From Nocardia sp. NRRL S-836 (GTDB lineage Bacteria > Actinomycetota > Actinomycetes > Mycobacteriales > Pseudonocardiaceae), in assembly GCF_001279525.1 (NCBI RefSeq), contig NZ_LGDY01000125.1, positions 186,001 to 250,000 of the forward strand: DNA of 64,000 bases. Reading direction: 5' to 3'. This document shows, piece after piece, positions 20,511-30,679 of the stretch; the stretch's first letter is position 1, and every line of letters begins with the position of its first letter. Both the position numbers and the translations under genes were made by a program. The notes under the pieces are model-generated. The model did not search any database and was not told the origin of the DNA. It saw only the letters and a program-made list of their open reading frames with translations.

Positions 20511-21652
20511 CGGTTGCCGCGCGAGGAGCGGAGGCGGGAGAACAGGCCTCCGCCGCCCTTGCCGTTGTGCGACAACGAGGGTTCGCTCTCGCCGCGCAGG
20601 TCGGCCAGGTCGCGCAGCAGCGTGGCCTGGGCCGCGTCGAGCTTGGTGGGCACCACGACGTCGAGGTGCACGTGCAGGTCGCCGCGGCCGTCGACGCGGC
20701 CGGTGGAGCGCAGCTTCGGCATGCCGCGGCCGGTGAGCACGAGCTGGGTGTTCGGCTGGGTGCCGGGGTCGATCTGCAGCTCCTCCTCGCCGTCGAGCGT
20801 CTTGAACGGCAGCGTGGCGCCCAGTGCGGCGGTCGTCATCGGGATCTGCACGACGCAGTGCAGGTCGGCGCCGTCGCGTTCGAAGATGTCGTGCGGGTGT
20901 TCCTCGACCTCGACGTAGAGGTCGCCGGCCGGGCCGCCGCCGGGGCCGACCTCGCCCTGGCCCGCGAGGCGCACGCGCATGCCCTCGGCGACACCGGCGG
21001 GGATGTTGACCGAGATGGTGCGGCGCGAGCGGGTGCGGCCGTCACCGGCGCACTGCTGGCACGGGTCGGGGATGACCTCGCCGAAGCCGCGGCAGACCGG
21101 GCAGGGGCGGGACGTGACGACCTGGCCGAGGAACGAGCGCTGCACGGACTGGACCTCGCCGCGGCCGTTGCAGGTGTCGCAGCGGATCGGCTTGGAGTCG
21201 CCCGCGGTGCCGGCGCCGTGGCAGCGGTCGCAGAGGATCGCGGTGTCGACGGTCAGCTCGCGGGTGACGCCGGCGGCGCACTCCTCCAGCGTCATGTCGA
21301 GGCGGATCAGCGCGTCGGAGCCCGGCTGCACGCGGCTGCGCGGTCCGCGGCCACCACCGGTGGAGGCGCCGAAGAACGCGTCCATGATGTCGCCGAGGCC
21401 GAAGCCCGCGAACGGGTCGCCGCCACCGCGGCCACCACCGGAGTCGAGCGGGTCGCCGCCGAGGTCGACGACGCGGCGCTTCTCGGGGTTCGACAACACC
21501 TCGTAGGCGGCCGTGACCTCCTTGAAGCGGGCCTCCTCGTTGGGATTGACGTCCGGGTGCAGCTGCCTGGCGAGCTTGCGATAGGCGCGCTTGATCTCAT
21601 CCTGTGTCGCGCTCTGCGCAACACCGAGGATGCCGTAGTAATCCCTGGCCAC
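20507..21652 (-). CDS. dnaJ: Chaperone protein DnaJ (DnaJ2 type)
   Basis: 381 residues. J domain [20 protein letters not shown] with its HPD (LHPDVNPNE), a Gly-rich linker, four zinc repeats ([32 protein letters not shown]) and the C-terminal substrate-binding domain. Co-chaperone that delivers unfolded clients to DnaK and stimulates its ATPase. The GTG at 21652 gives the family N-terminus ([11 protein letters not shown]); an ATG at 21673 adds seven residues and cannot be excluded. It lies downstream of hrcA, so heat regulation is expected. Confidence 0.94.
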   Translation of the reverse strand: MARDYYGILGVAQSATQDEIKRAYRKLARQLHPDVNPNEEARFKEVTAAYEVLSNPEKRRVVDLGGDPLDSGGGRGGGDPFAGFGLGDIMDAFFGASTGGGRGPRSRVQPGSDALIRLDMTLEECAAGVTRELTVDTAILCDRCHGAGTAGDSKPIRCDTCNGRGEVQSVQRSFLGQVVTSRPCPVCRGFGEVIPDPCQQCAGDGRTRSRRTISVNIPAGVAEGMRVRLAGQGEVGPGGGPAGDLYVEVEEHPHDIFERDGADLHCVVQIPMTTAALGATLPFKTLDGEEELQIDPGTQPNTQLVLTGRGMPKLRSTGRVDGRGDLHVHLDVVVPTKLDAAQATLLRDLADLRGESEPSLSHNGKGGGGLFSRLRSSRGNR

Positions 21653-21691
21653 CTTGTTCGCTTTCGTGTTCATCTCAGCTGAAGTCCTGGT

Positions 21692-22714
21692 TCAACGACC
21701 GGTCAGGATCTCACCGACGTAGTTGGCGACCGCGCGGACGGCCGCCATGGTTCCCGGGTAGTCCATGCGTGTGGGTCCGACGACGCCCAAGCCGCCCAGC
21801 GGGTTGTCGCGGCTGCCGTACCCGATGGACACCACGGACGTGCTGCGCATCTCGGCGGCCTCGTTCTCCTCGCCGATGTACACCATGACACGGCCGGGAT
21901 CGCGCGAGGCGGCCAGGAGCTTGAGCACCACGACCTGTTCCTCCAGCGCCTCCAGCACCTGGCGCAGCGAGCCGGGGAAGTCCGCGACGTTGCGGGTGAG
22001 GTTCGCCGTGCCGCCGAGCACCAGCCGTTCCTCCGGGTGCTCGACGAGCGTCTCGATCAGCACCGTCGCGAGCCGCAGCATCGGGTCGCGCAGGTCCTGG
22101 CGGACCTCGTCGGGCAGTTCGGCGACCTTGGCGCTCGCGTCGGACAGGCGTTTGCCGGCCATCGCCTGGTTCAGCGACGAGCGCAGCTCGGCCACGTCCT
22201 GCTCGGTGACGACGTCGCCCATCTCGACGATGCGCTGGTCGACCCGGCCGGTGTCGGTGATCAGCACCAGCATCAGCCGGGCCGGTGTGATCGGCAGCAC
22301 CTCGACGTGCCGCACCGCCGCACGTGACAGGGTCGGCACCTGGATCACCGCGACCTGCCGCGTGAGCTGGGCGAGCAGCCGCACGCTGCGGCGCATCACG
22401 TCGTCGAGGTCGAGTGCCCCGTCCAGGAAGCTGCGGATGGCCCGCCGCTCGGCCTGCGAGAGCGGCTTGACCTCGCTCAGCCGGTCGACGAAGAGGCGGT
22501 AGCCCTTGTCCGTCGGCACGCGGCCCGCGCTGGTGTGCGGCTGGGCGATGTAGCCCTCGTCCTCCAGCGCGGCCATGTCGTTGCGCACGGTCGCGCTCGA
22601 CACACCCAGGTTGTGCCTCTCGACCAGGGCCTTGGACCCGACGGGCTCCTGGTTGGACACGTAGTCGGCGACGATGGCGCGCAGCACCTCGAACCGACGC
22701 TCATCGGAATTCAC
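21692..22714 (-). CDS. hrcA: Heat-inducible transcription repressor HrcA
   Basis: 340 residues, GTG start with a GGAGGTGA ribosome site about 8 bases upstream. N-terminal winged helix includes [20 protein letters not shown] followed by [19 protein letters not shown], the HrcA hallmark; the rest is the GAF-like dimerisation region ending [19 protein letters not shown]. HrcA binds CIRCE elements of groEL/dnaK-type genes and needs GroEL to fold. No CIRCE sequence was found in the upstream intergenic region, so autoregulation through CIRCE is not supported here. Confidence 0.95.
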   Translation of the reverse strand: MNSDERRFEVLRAIVADYVSNQEPVGSKALVERHNLGVSSATVRNDMAALEDEGYIAQPHTSAGRVPTDKGYRLFVDRLSEVKPLSQAERRAIRSFLDGALDLDDVMRRSVRLLAQLTRQVAVIQVPTLSRAAVRHVEVLPITPARLMLVLITDTGRVDQRIVEMGDVVTEQDVAELRSSLNQAMAGKRLSDASAKVAELPDEVRQDLRDPMLRLATVLIETLVEHPEERLVLGGTANLTRNVADFPGSLRQVLEALEEQVVVLKLLAASRDPGRVMVYIGEENEAAEMRSTSVVSIGYGSRDNPLGGLGVVGPTRMDYPGTMAAVRAVANYVGEILTGR

Positions 22715-22829
22715 CGCTGTTCACCTCCGTGTCCCTCTACTCCCGAGTTTACCCAGCCGATTTCCTGCGCGGTGCCCGCTCGGCGGACCTGCTCCAGCCG
22801 GGCTCAAGCGGATACCCGGCCAGGTCGGG

Positions 22830-22853
22830 CGATATCCAATATATGGGATATCG
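22830..22853. promoter_or_regulatory. Candidate operator: 8-bp inverted repeat upstream of the ten-gene operon
   Basis: CGATATCC (22830-22837) and GGATATCG (22846-22853) are perfect inverted arms around AATATATG. It is the only AT-rich element in the 265-bp gap between hrcA and the transaldolase gene, 127 bp before the latter's ATG. It resembles the GATATATC palindrome in the serine hydrolase gene. The bound protein is unknown. Confidence 0.5.
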
Positions 22854-22979
22854 GGGAGGCGGCGGACGGGCAGCGGGAGCGGCAGTTCGGCGGCAGGACC
22901 GCCGCCGGACCCCCTCGGCGGGGCACCGGTCTCCCTAGCGTCGAGGTCACCTGCCGACGACACGGGGGCTTCGATCCAC

Positions 22980-23609
22980 ATGACTGTTCTGCTGGATTCC
23001 GCTGACCTGAACGACGTGTCCGCTGCCGCGGCGCTCGGCTTCGTCACCGGTGTCACGACGAACCCGACGCTGCTGCGGCAGGTCACCGACGACCCGCTCA
23101 AGCACGCGGCCGAACTGCTGGCCGCCACCGACTTCCCCGAGATCTACTACCAGCCGACCGGCGCGCACGGCGAGCTGTTCGACGAAGCGCTGCAGGCCTG
23201 GAAGCTCGCGCCGGAGCGCATCGTGCTCAAGGTGCCCGCGACTCCCGGCGGCGCCGTTCTGGCCGGGCAGCTCGTCCGCGAGGGCGTCGCCGTCTCGCTG
23301 ACCGCGGCGCAGTCTCCGAACGCGATGATCATCGCCGAGGCGATCGGCGCGGCGAGCGTCATCCCGTACGTCGACCGCGCGTGGCGCGACCCGCGCATCG
23401 GCAACGACCTCGTGCGGCAGCTCAGCTCGCTGCGCCGCAAGAACACCCGCGTCGTCGCGGCGTCGGTGAAGAACGCCGGGCAGTTCACCCAGGCGTTCGC
23501 CGACGGCGCGGACGCGGTCACCGCACCGCTGAGCGTCCTCACCCAGGTGCTCGCCCACCCCGCCGCGCTGGAGGCAGAACAGGCCTTCGCCGGCGAGTAC
23601 GGGGGCTGA
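22980..23609 (+). CDS. Transaldolase/fructose-6-phosphate aldolase family protein (first gene of the ten-gene operon)
   Basis: 209 residues, the short single-domain form. LLDSADLNDVSAAAALGFVT followed by GVTTNPTLL is the family N-terminus and IVLKVPATPGGAVL holds the Schiff-base lysine; LTAAQSPNAMIIAEAIGAAS and ASVKNAG fit the FSA/MipB-like TIM barrel. Such enzymes cleave or form a C-C bond between a dihydroxyacetone unit and an aldehyde, without cofactor. The substrate in this pathway is not known. It opens a run of ten tightly spaced genes and is followed after 3 bp by the HAD/aldolase fusion. Confidence 0.85.
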   Translation: MTVLLDSADLNDVSAAAALGFVTGVTTNPTLLRQVTDDPLKHAAELLAATDFPEIYYQPTGAHGELFDEALQAWKLAPERIVLKVPATPGGAVLAGQLVREGVAVSLTAAQSPNAMIIAEAIGAASVIPYVDRAWRDPRIGNDLVRQLSSLRRKNTRVVAASVKNAGQFTQAFADGADAVTAPLSVLTQVLAHPAALEAEQAFAGEYGG

Positions 23610-23612
23610 GCC

Positions 23613-25841
23613 GTGTTCGAGGCGGTGCTCTTCGACATGGACGGGGTGCTGGTCGACACCGAGGCGTCGGTCGCCGACTTCTGGCAGGACCTGGCGCGTT
23701 CTCACGGTTTCGCGATCAGTGCGGAGGACCTGGACCGGCACGTGTACGGGCGCAGCGCGCTGCACACGTTGCGCGAGCTGTTCCCGATGCTGCCGCCGGA
23801 CCGCTACGACGAGGTCTACGACCTCATGCGGGTCGACAACGAGACACTGCACTACTCCACGATCCCCGGTGTCCTGCCGTTGCTCGGGTCGCTGCGCGCG
23901 GCCGGGACGCCGACCGCGCTGGTCACCGGCGCCGAGCCGTACAAGGCGACGGCGGTGCTCAAGCAGCTCGGGCTCCGCTTCGACGTCACGGTCACCGCGA
24001 CCGACGTCGAGCACGGCAAACCCGACCCGGCCTGCTACGCGCTGGCCGCGCGGCGGCTCGGCGTGCCGGTCGAGCGGTGCGTCGTGTTCGAGGACGCCGT
24101 CAGCGGCATCACCTCGGCGGTCGCCGCGGGCGCCACGTGCGTCGCGCTGGCCCCGCCGCAGCGCGAGACCGACGTGCGGGAGGCGGGGGCGGCGGCGGTC
24201 GTCCGCGACTTCCGGGAGGTCTCGTTCAGCGGCACCGCGCTGCGCACGCCGGAGCGTGAGCTCCCGTTCGTGCCGAACGACCTGTTCGTGGAGCCGCGCG
24301 ACCGCTGGGACGCGGCGGTCGCGGACACGCTCGTGGGGCGCGACGAGGTGCTCTACCGCTCGCACCTGGTCGGCGCCGACCCCGCCCTGACCAGGGAGGG
24401 CGGCGGCAACTTCTCCGTCAAGGGCATCACGCCCGACGAGCACGGCGAGCCCACCACGGTGCTGTGGATGAGCTCGTGGGGCTGTGACGGCGCGGTGACC
24501 ACACACGAGGACTTCCCGGTGCTGCGCCTGGACGCCCTGCTGCCGGCGCTCGACGGCGGGCCGATGGACGAGCGCGAGATGGTCGAGCACCTGGTCGCGA
24601 GCGGCCTCACCGCCGACCAGAAGCGGCCGGGGATCGAGACGCTGACGCACGCGTTCATCCCGGCCAAGCACGTCGACCACTGCCACCCGGACGCGGTCAT
24701 CGCGCTGACGTCGTTCCCCGGCGGCCGCGAGCACGCCGAGGAGGAGTTCGGCGAGGAGGCCATCTGGTTCGACTACCGGCAGTTCGACGTGGACGTGGCA
24801 CGGGAGCTTGGCCGCAAGATCCGCGCGAACCCGAAGGCCCGGTTCGTGCTGCTGGCCAACCACGGCATCTTCACCTGGGCCGCCACGAGCGAGCAGTGCT
24901 ACCGCAACTCGCTGGAGGCCGTCTCCCGGTCCACCGCAGCGCTGCGCCGCGCGATCACCCGGCCCGCCGACCTCGGCGGCCAGGTCGTCGCACCGGCGCA
25001 GAACGCGGAGGACGTGCTCGTCGAGGTGCTCCCGGTGCTGCGCAAGGCGCTGGACGGCGCGATCCTGCACGTCGACCGCAGCGAGCAGGCGGTCGCGTTC
25101 GCCTCGTCGGCACGGGGCCCCGAGCTGAGCCAGGCCGGGCCCGGCTGTCCCGACCACGTCGTCACCGCCGGGCACCGGCCGCTCGTGCTCGCGCCCGGCG
25201 AGTCCATGGTGGACGGCATCGAACGCCACCGCGAGTGGTATGACGCCGCGTTCGAGCGGTACATCTCCTTCCCCACCGCCAAACGGACCGGCGCACCGCA
25301 CGTGGTCGTGCTGCCGGGGATCGGCGTGGTCTCCTCCGGCCCGGACGCGGCGAAGGCACGGCTGTGCGCCGACCACTTCGGACAGACGATGACGGTCATC
25401 CGCGCCGCCGACGCGGCCGGCGGCTACGTCACGCTCACCGAGCAGCAGAGCATCGCCGACGAGTACTGGCCGCTGATCCGGATGAAGCCGCAGCTCGTCC
25501 CCCGCGACGGCCGGCTCGCGGGCAAGGTCGTGCTGGTCACCGGCCTGGACGACGACGTCGCCATCGGCCTCGCGGAACGGCTCACCGCCGCCGCCGCGCA
25601 CGTCGCCATCGCGGGCCGCGACCACGCCCGGATCGCCGCGGCGGTCGAGGACATCCAGAAGCAGCAGGGCGAACGGCGCGCGGTCGCGTTGCCGGGCAAC
25701 GACCCCGAGCGCGAGGCGGTGCTGGCGTACGGCGGTTTCGACGTCGTCGTCGACACCGGGACCGACCCCGAGGCACTCGCCCACGCAGTTCTTTCCGCAT
25801 CGACACCACTTCCGGCAACGCACGACAGGCAGGAGGCCTGA
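23613..25841 (+). CDS. HAD phosphatase / class II aldolase / SDR-remnant fusion
   Basis: 742 residues in three parts. Residues 1-205 are a HAD hydrolase of the beta-phosphoglucomutase type (DMDGVLVDT nucleophile Asp, later HGKPDP and FEDAVSG). Residues about 215-630 are a class II aldolase of the RhaD/COG3347 type (GGGNFSVKG, zinc-like HVDHCHPD, LLANHGIF). Residues 632-742 begin like a short-chain dehydrogenase (LAGKVVLVTG) but have GLDDDVAIG in place of the glycine motif and stop before the YxxxK site, so that domain cannot be an active dehydrogenase. COG3347 proteins normally end in a full dehydrogenase. Likely chemistry: retro-aldol or aldol on a ketose phosphate plus dephosphorylation. 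Confidence 0.85.
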   Translation: MFEAVLFDMDGVLVDTEASVADFWQDLARSHGFAISAEDLDRHVYGRSALHTLRELFPMLPPDRYDEVYDLMRVDNETLHYSTIPGVLPLLGSLRAAGTPTALVTGAEPYKATAVLKQLGLRFDVTVTATDVEHGKPDPACYALAARRLGVPVERCVVFEDAVSGITSAVAAGATCVALAPPQRETDVREAGAAAVVRDFREVSFSGTALRTPERELPFVPNDLFVEPRDRWDAAVADTLVGRDEVLYRSHLVGADPALTREGGGNFSVKGITPDEHGEPTTVLWMSSWGCDGAVTTHEDFPVLRLDALLPALDGGPMDEREMVEHLVASGLTADQKRPGIETLTHAFIPAKHVDHCHPDAVIALTSFPGGREHAEEEFGEEAIWFDYRQFDVDVARELGRKIRANPKARFVLLANHGIFTWAATSEQCYRNSLEAVSRSTAALRRAITRPADLGGQVVAPAQNAEDVLVEVLPVLRKALDGAILHVDRSEQAVAFASSARGPELSQAGPGCPDHVVTAGHRPLVLAPGESMVDGIERHREWYDAAFERYISFPTAKRTGAPHVVVLPGIGVVSSGPDAAKARLCADHFGQTMTVIRAADAAGGYVTLTEQQSIADEYWPLIRMKPQLVPRDGRLAGKVVLVTGLDDDVAIGLAERLTAAAAHVAIAGRDHARIAAAVEDIQKQQGERRAVALPGNDPEREAVLAYGGFDVVVDTGTDPEALAHAVLSASTPLPATHDRQEA

Positions 25842-28800
25842 TGAGTCTCACGACCGACAAGAAGAGCACCGCGGAGCTGATCGGGCTCGACGGGCTGCTG
25901 CCCGGCGGGCTCCGGCTGCTGGCGTCGTGCTTCGACGCCCACCACACGATCGGCGGCGGGCTGTTCGCGATCGGCGAGGCGGTCGAGGAGATCGACCGGA
26001 TCTCCAGCTCCGGGCTGTGCGCCGAGGACGGCCTGCTGTACCGCTGCCTGTGGAGCGCCGACGGCAGCCCGGCCGAGCTCGTGGTCTACGACGAGACCGG
26101 CGTGCGCCGCTACCACCGGCTCGACAACGTCTCGACGCCGCACGACATCCTCGTCGTCGACGGCAACGTGCTGGTCGCCGCGACCATGCAGAACGAGGTG
26201 CAGTGCGTCGGCCCCGACGGCGAGGTCGCGTGGCGCTGGCAGGCCCCCGGCGAGGCGGACAGCTGGCACCTCAACAGCCTCGCCCGCTACCGCGACCGCA
26301 CCGTCGTGTGCGGGTTCGGCGAGTTCCTGCGCCGCCGCGGCTGGGACGAGAACGGCAAGCCCGCGAGCGGCCGCGTGGTCGACCTGGAGACCGGCGAGCC
26401 GGTCCTGGAAGGCCTCAAGGCCCCGCACAACCCGTACTACGCCGACGGGACGTGGCTGGTCTGCGACTCCGCGACCGGCGACCTGGTCGAGATCGACGAC
26501 ACCGACCGCACCCAGCAGCGCAGGCTCGCCCTGCCCGGCTGGCCGCGCGGCCTGGTCGTCTCAGGCGACCACCTGTTCGTCGGGCTGAGCCCGCACCGGC
26601 ACGCCGCGACCTCGGTCGAGACGGCGGCGGTCGCGGTGGTCGACCGGGCGAACTGGTCGGTCCTCGGCACGGTCAACCTGCCCGCCCGCGAGGTCTACGC
26701 GCTCGCGCTGGCACCGGCCGCGCTCGTCGAGGGGGCGCGGCAGGGCTTCGGCGCCAACCAGACGCGGGTGCACGAGCAGGGCCAGTGGCAGATGTTCGAC
26801 CGGCTCGGCGTGCGGCCGCGGCGGCTGTGGGCGGTCGGCGACCCGCTGGCCGAGGACGAGTGCCAGGCCTCGATCACGCTGGACGGCCCGGTCGTCGACG
26901 ACGCCGAGGCCGGCGGCCTGCTGACGTTGGACTGCCTGGTGCGCAACACCGGTTCGGGCATGCTGACGCCGGCGCCGCCGTTCCCGGTGCGCGTGGTGCA
27001 CCGCTGGGTCGCCGCCGACGGCAGCGAGGTCACCACCCAGCCGATCCGCTCCGCGCTCCCCCAGTCGCTGCCGCCGGAGGCCGTCACCCGTGTGCCCGTG
27101 CGCACCCGCGTGCCGGACGTGCCCGGCCGCTACCGGCTGCACATCACGCTCGCGCAGGACAACGGCGTGCCGTTCGACCAGATCGACCCGGACAGCGCGC
27201 TGGTGCTCGACCTGAGCGTCGTCTCCGGTCACCCCGACTACGAGGCGCTGAACAGCTTCGGCCTGTACCCCAACGAGGTCAGGACCGCCTGCAACTCCGG
27301 CGGCACGGTGTCCGACGTCGTGCGGGCGCTGCTGACCCGGCCGGGCGGCACCTACAACGGCCTCACGCTGGGCCTGGTGCAGGAGCACGGCACCGGCGCG
27401 TTCGTCGAGGCGGTCGCCGCCGTGCTGCGCGGGTCCGCCTCCGCGATCGAGCACATGGTGCTGGCCGCGATCCCGGAGTACGACGACGTCAAGCTCACCG
27501 GCGCCGAGGCCGTCGCGCTGGCGCTGCACCGCTGCGGCACCAGGGTCGCGTTCGCCTACGCGGGCACGTCCGAGCTGGCGCTGTGCGACGCGCTGGCACG
27601 GGTCGGGTTGCTGGTCAACGGCCGCGGTGACCGCGAGTCGCTGTTCCAGGCCGGTGGCGCGAGCCGGCTGAGCGCGGGCACCGGTGCCGCGATCCTGCAC
27701 GGCGCGCGTGGTCTCACCAACGCCCTGGGCGCGCTGGCCGACCTGCGGCGCAACGAGATGGGCACGCTGGCCGTGGTCGGCATGCCGTCGACCGGCTCGC
27801 AGCCGTTCCTGCCGCCGCACGGCGAGCCGGACCTGGTCGCGACCTCCGGTGACTTCGCCAAGTCGTGGTACGACCTCGGTGCCGTGCCGAAGGACGACCC
27901 CGCCGCGCTGCGCGAGTACGTCGAGAACTTCGGTTCGTCGTTGCTGCGGGCGATCGACGACGTCCGCGAGGCCCCGCACGGACCGGTGCTCTTCGCGCTG
28001 CCGCAGGACGTGGCGGAGGCCGAGTGGCTGCCGCTGACCGCGCTGCCGGCGATCCCGGCCGCCGAACAGCCGGTGTGCGACGAGAACGCGCTGAACCGGG
28101 CCGCCGAGCTGCTCGCCGACGCCCGCAGGCCCGCGGTGCTGATCGACGACTACGCGCTGACCCACCGGGGCGTGCAGGCCGCGCTGGCCGCGTTCTGCGC
28201 CCGCACCGGGGCACCGGTGCTGCAGGTGAAGTACCGCCGCGGCCCGATGCTGTTCGAACGGCTGCACACCGCGGACGTGCCGGAGTTCATCGGCTGGTAC
28301 GACCCGAAGTCGCCGATGCACCGCGCGGTGCTGGACACGACCGACCTGCTGATCACGCTGGAAGACCGCAACATGTACCCGCGCGTGGTCGGTCCGCTGC
28401 CGGACTGCCCCAAGATCGCGGTGAACACCAAGCCCACCGCCGTGGAGAAGAACGGCTACCTCGCTGCCGGCGACGTGCTGCTGGCCGGTGACATCGTGGC
28501 CGCGCTGCGCGAGCTGACCGACGGCGCGCCCGACCTCGACGGCACCTGGTACACCGGCATCGCCGACGAGCCGGCTCCCGCGGGAGACCCCGTGCCCGCC
28601 GAGGCCGCGGTGATCCGCACGGGTGTCGCACGGGCCCTGGGCGAGGTCGCCGCACGGTCGCGGCGCCGGGCCGTGCTGGTCGACGACAGCCAGATGTTCG
28701 GCGGCATGCTCGCCGAGGACTACGACCAGTTCCCGCACGGGCTGCGGGTGTTCGGCGGGCACGGCGGGTTCGTCGGCTGCGGCATCACGATCGCGACCGG

Positions 28801-29278
28801 CCTCGCGCTGGGCGAGCCGGCCGCCAAGGTGTTCTGCACGCTCGGTGACCAGGGCTTCACGAACTCCGTGCAGGGCCTCGCCGCGGCGGTGCAGGAGTCC
28901 GCGCCGGTCACGTTCATCGTGTGCAACAACGGTGGCGCGGTGTCGTTGCGCAAGCAGTCGCGGCCCGAGGGCTGGCTGGACGCGGGCCACGGGCAGTACC
29001 TCGACAACGCCGCGGGCATGCGGTACGTCGACATCGCCGAGGCGTGGGGCGTGCGCAGCTGGCGGGTGGACCTGAGCGAGTGGCTCGACCACGACCGCTC
29101 CACGACCCGGCTGGAGACGTTCGCGCAGGCGTTGCAGGTGGCCGCGGAGGAGACCGGGCCGACGCTGATCGAGCTGGTGCTGCCCTCCGACCCGGAGTTC
29201 TGGACCGGCGTGTGGATCACCGAGGGCTTCGAGCAGCAGAAGAAGGCGGCACCGGCGGAGGAGGTGGCCAGTGCATGA
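25841..29278 (+). CDS. DUF4915/TIGR03032 - beta-sandwich - ThDP-dependent enzyme fusion
   Basis: 1145 residues; ATG overlaps the previous stop by one base with AGGAGG upstream. Residues about 20-320 match the DUF4915/TIGR03032 family of unknown function (DSWHLNSLARY, KAPHNPYYADGTWLVCDSAT, ALPGWPRGLVV). Residues 340-462 form an Ig-like beta-sandwich (CLVRNTGSGM, PGRYRLHITLAQDNG) like those in glycan-related proteins. Residues about 548-1130 are a thiamine-diphosphate enzyme of the acetolactate-synthase group: the activating Glu is probably E599 in RGDRESLFQAGG, and GDQGF (from 1002) to CNNGG is the ThDP/Mg motif. The enzyme could transfer or cleave a two-carbon unit or decarboxylate a 2-oxo acid. 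I know of no described protein with this architecture. Confidence 0.82.
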   Translation: MSLTTDKKSTAELIGLDGLLPGGLRLLASCFDAHHTIGGGLFAIGEAVEEIDRISSSGLCAEDGLLYRCLWSADGSPAELVVYDETGVRRYHRLDNVSTPHDILVVDGNVLVAATMQNEVQCVGPDGEVAWRWQAPGEADSWHLNSLARYRDRTVVCGFGEFLRRRGWDENGKPASGRVVDLETGEPVLEGLKAPHNPYYADGTWLVCDSATGDLVEIDDTDRTQQRRLALPGWPRGLVVSGDHLFVGLSPHRHAATSVETAAVAVVDRANWSVLGTVNLPAREVYALALAPAALVEGARQGFGANQTRVHEQGQWQMFDRLGVRPRRLWAVGDPLAEDECQASITLDGPVVDDAEAGGLLTLDCLVRNTGSGMLTPAPPFPVRVVHRWVAADGSEVTTQPIRSALPQSLPPEAVTRVPVRTRVPDVPGRYRLHITLAQDNGVPFDQIDPDSALVLDLSVVSGHPDYEALNSFGLYPNEVRTACNSGGTVSDVVRALLTRPGGTYNGLTLGLVQEHGTGAFVEAVAAVLRGSASAIEHMVLAAIPEYDDVKLTGAEAVALALHRCGTRVAFAYAGTSELALCDALARVGLLVNGRGDRESLFQAGGASRLSAGTGAAILHGARGLTNALGALADLRRNEMGTLAVVGMPSTGSQPFLPPHGEPDLVATSGDFAKSWYDLGAVPKDDPAALREYVENFGSSLLRAIDDVREAPHGPVLFALPQDVAEAEWLPLTALPAIPAAEQPVCDENALNRAAELLADARRPAVLIDDYALTHRGVQAALAAFCARTGAPVLQVKYRRGPMLFERLHTADVPEFIGWYDPKSPMHRAVLDTTDLLITLEDRNMYPRVVGPLPDCPKIAVNTKPTAVEKNGYLAAGDVLLAGDIVAALRELTDGAPDLDGTWYTGIADEPAPAGDPVPAEAAVIRTGVARALGEVAARSRRRAVLVDDSQMFGGMLAEDYDQFPHGLRVFGGHGGFVGCGITIATGLALGEPAAKVFCTLGDQGFTNSVQGLAAAVQESAPVTFIVCNNGGAVSLRKQSRPEGWLDAGHGQYLDNAAGMRYVDIAEAWGVRSWRVDLSEWLDHDRSTTRLETFAQALQVAAEETGPTLIELVLPSDPEFWTGVWITEGFEQQKKAAPAEEVASA

Positions 29279-30679
29279 GGTCGCGATAGGTGCGGCACCG
29301 CTGACGCCGTACCGGAAGGTCTTCGGGGACGAGCGGATGGAAGCCCTGCGGGACACCGCCGCGGAGGCGTCCGGAGCACTGCACGGCCGGACCGTGTGGA
29401 ACATCAACTCGACCGCGGCGGGCGGTGGTGTGGCCGAGCTGCTGCACGCGCTGATGCCGCTGGCCCGCGCGGTCGGGATCGACTGCCGGTGGCTGGTCAT
29501 CGACGGTGACACCGAGTTCTTCGCCATCGCGAAACGGTTGTGCACCAGGCTGTACGGCGCTCCCGGCGACCCGGAGCCGCTGGGACCCGAGCAGCTGCAA
29601 CACTACCGCGCGATCACCGAGCTGGAGGGCCTCGCGCTCGCGGACCGGGTGCGGCCCGGCGACCTGGTGATCGTGCACGAGGCACAGCCGGCCGGGCTGG
29701 TCGACATCGCCCGCAGGCTCGGCGCCACCGCCGTGTGGCGCCGGCACATCGGCCGTGACGAGCCGAACGAGCACACCGAGGAGGGCTGGGCGTTCCTGCG
29801 CAGGTTCGTGGAGAACGCCGACGCCACGGTGTTCCTCACGCAGAGCGCCTGCCCGGACTGGGCGCCGCGTCCGCACATCATCCCGCCGTCGATCGACCCG
29901 TGCGCCCCCAAGAACATGGAGCTCACGGACGAGCAGACGCTGGACGTACTGCGGTGCACCGGAATCCTCGACGGCTCGGCCGAACCGCTCACCATCCGCC
30001 CGCCGGTCGGCGAGCAGATCCTCGTGCGGCACAGGGCGACCGTCGTCCGGGAGAGCGCACCGCCGGCCGACGCGCCGATGGTGGTGCAGGTGTCGCGGTG
30101 GGACGAGCTCAAGGACATGGCCGGCGTGCTGCGGGCGTTCCTGGACGCCGATGTCGAGGGCGCCCACCTCACGCTGGCCGGCGCGGACGTCGTCGGGGTC
30201 GCCGACGACCCGGACGCACAGCGGTTCTGGGACGAGTGCGTCGCGCAGTGGAGGGCGCTGCCCGTCGAGCAGCGCCGGCGCGTGCAGCTGCTGTGCCTGC
30301 CGATGACCGACCTGCGGGAGAACGCGGTCGTCGTCAACGCCCTGCAGCGGCACGCGACCGTGGTGGTGCAGAAGAGCATCGCCGAGGGGTTCGGGCTCAC
30401 CGCGACCGAGGCGATGTGGAAGGGCCGGCCGCTGATCGCCAGTGCGGTCGGCGGGCTGCGCGAGCAGATCGTGCACGGCGAGTCCGGCCTGCTGGTCGAC
30501 GACCCGCACGACCTCGCCACCACGGCGCAGCTCATCCGGCAGCTGCTCACCGACCCCGCCCTGGCGCACCGCCTGGGCGAGGGCGCGCGGCGGCGGGTGA
30601 ACGAGTGCTACCTGCCCGACCGGCACCTGACCGACTGGGCGGGCCTCATCCGGTCCGCCGTCACGATGGAGGTGGTGTG

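Noticed and set aside
19189..20736. 515-codon plus-strand frame through the intergenic repeats into rsmE antisense
   Set aside because: Encoded peptide is simple repeats then antisense of rsmE; no ribosome site.
22715..22979. CIRCE element for HrcA
   Set aside because: No TTAGCACTC-N9-GAGTGCTAA-like sequence was found in the hrcA upstream region.
22947..25823. 958-codon minus-strand open frame opposite the transaldolase and HAD-aldolase genes
   Set aside because: Same GC-driven antisense effect; low-complexity composition and conflict with motif-bearing genes.
23613..25841. Frameshifted pair of separate genes
   Set aside because: HAD, aldolase and SDR-like parts are in one uninterrupted frame with normal linkers.
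26561..29545. 994-codon minus-strand open frame opposite the ThDP fusion gene
   Set aside because: It is the antisense shadow of a well-motifed gene; its translation is Arg/Gln/Val/His-rich with no domain and no ribosome site.
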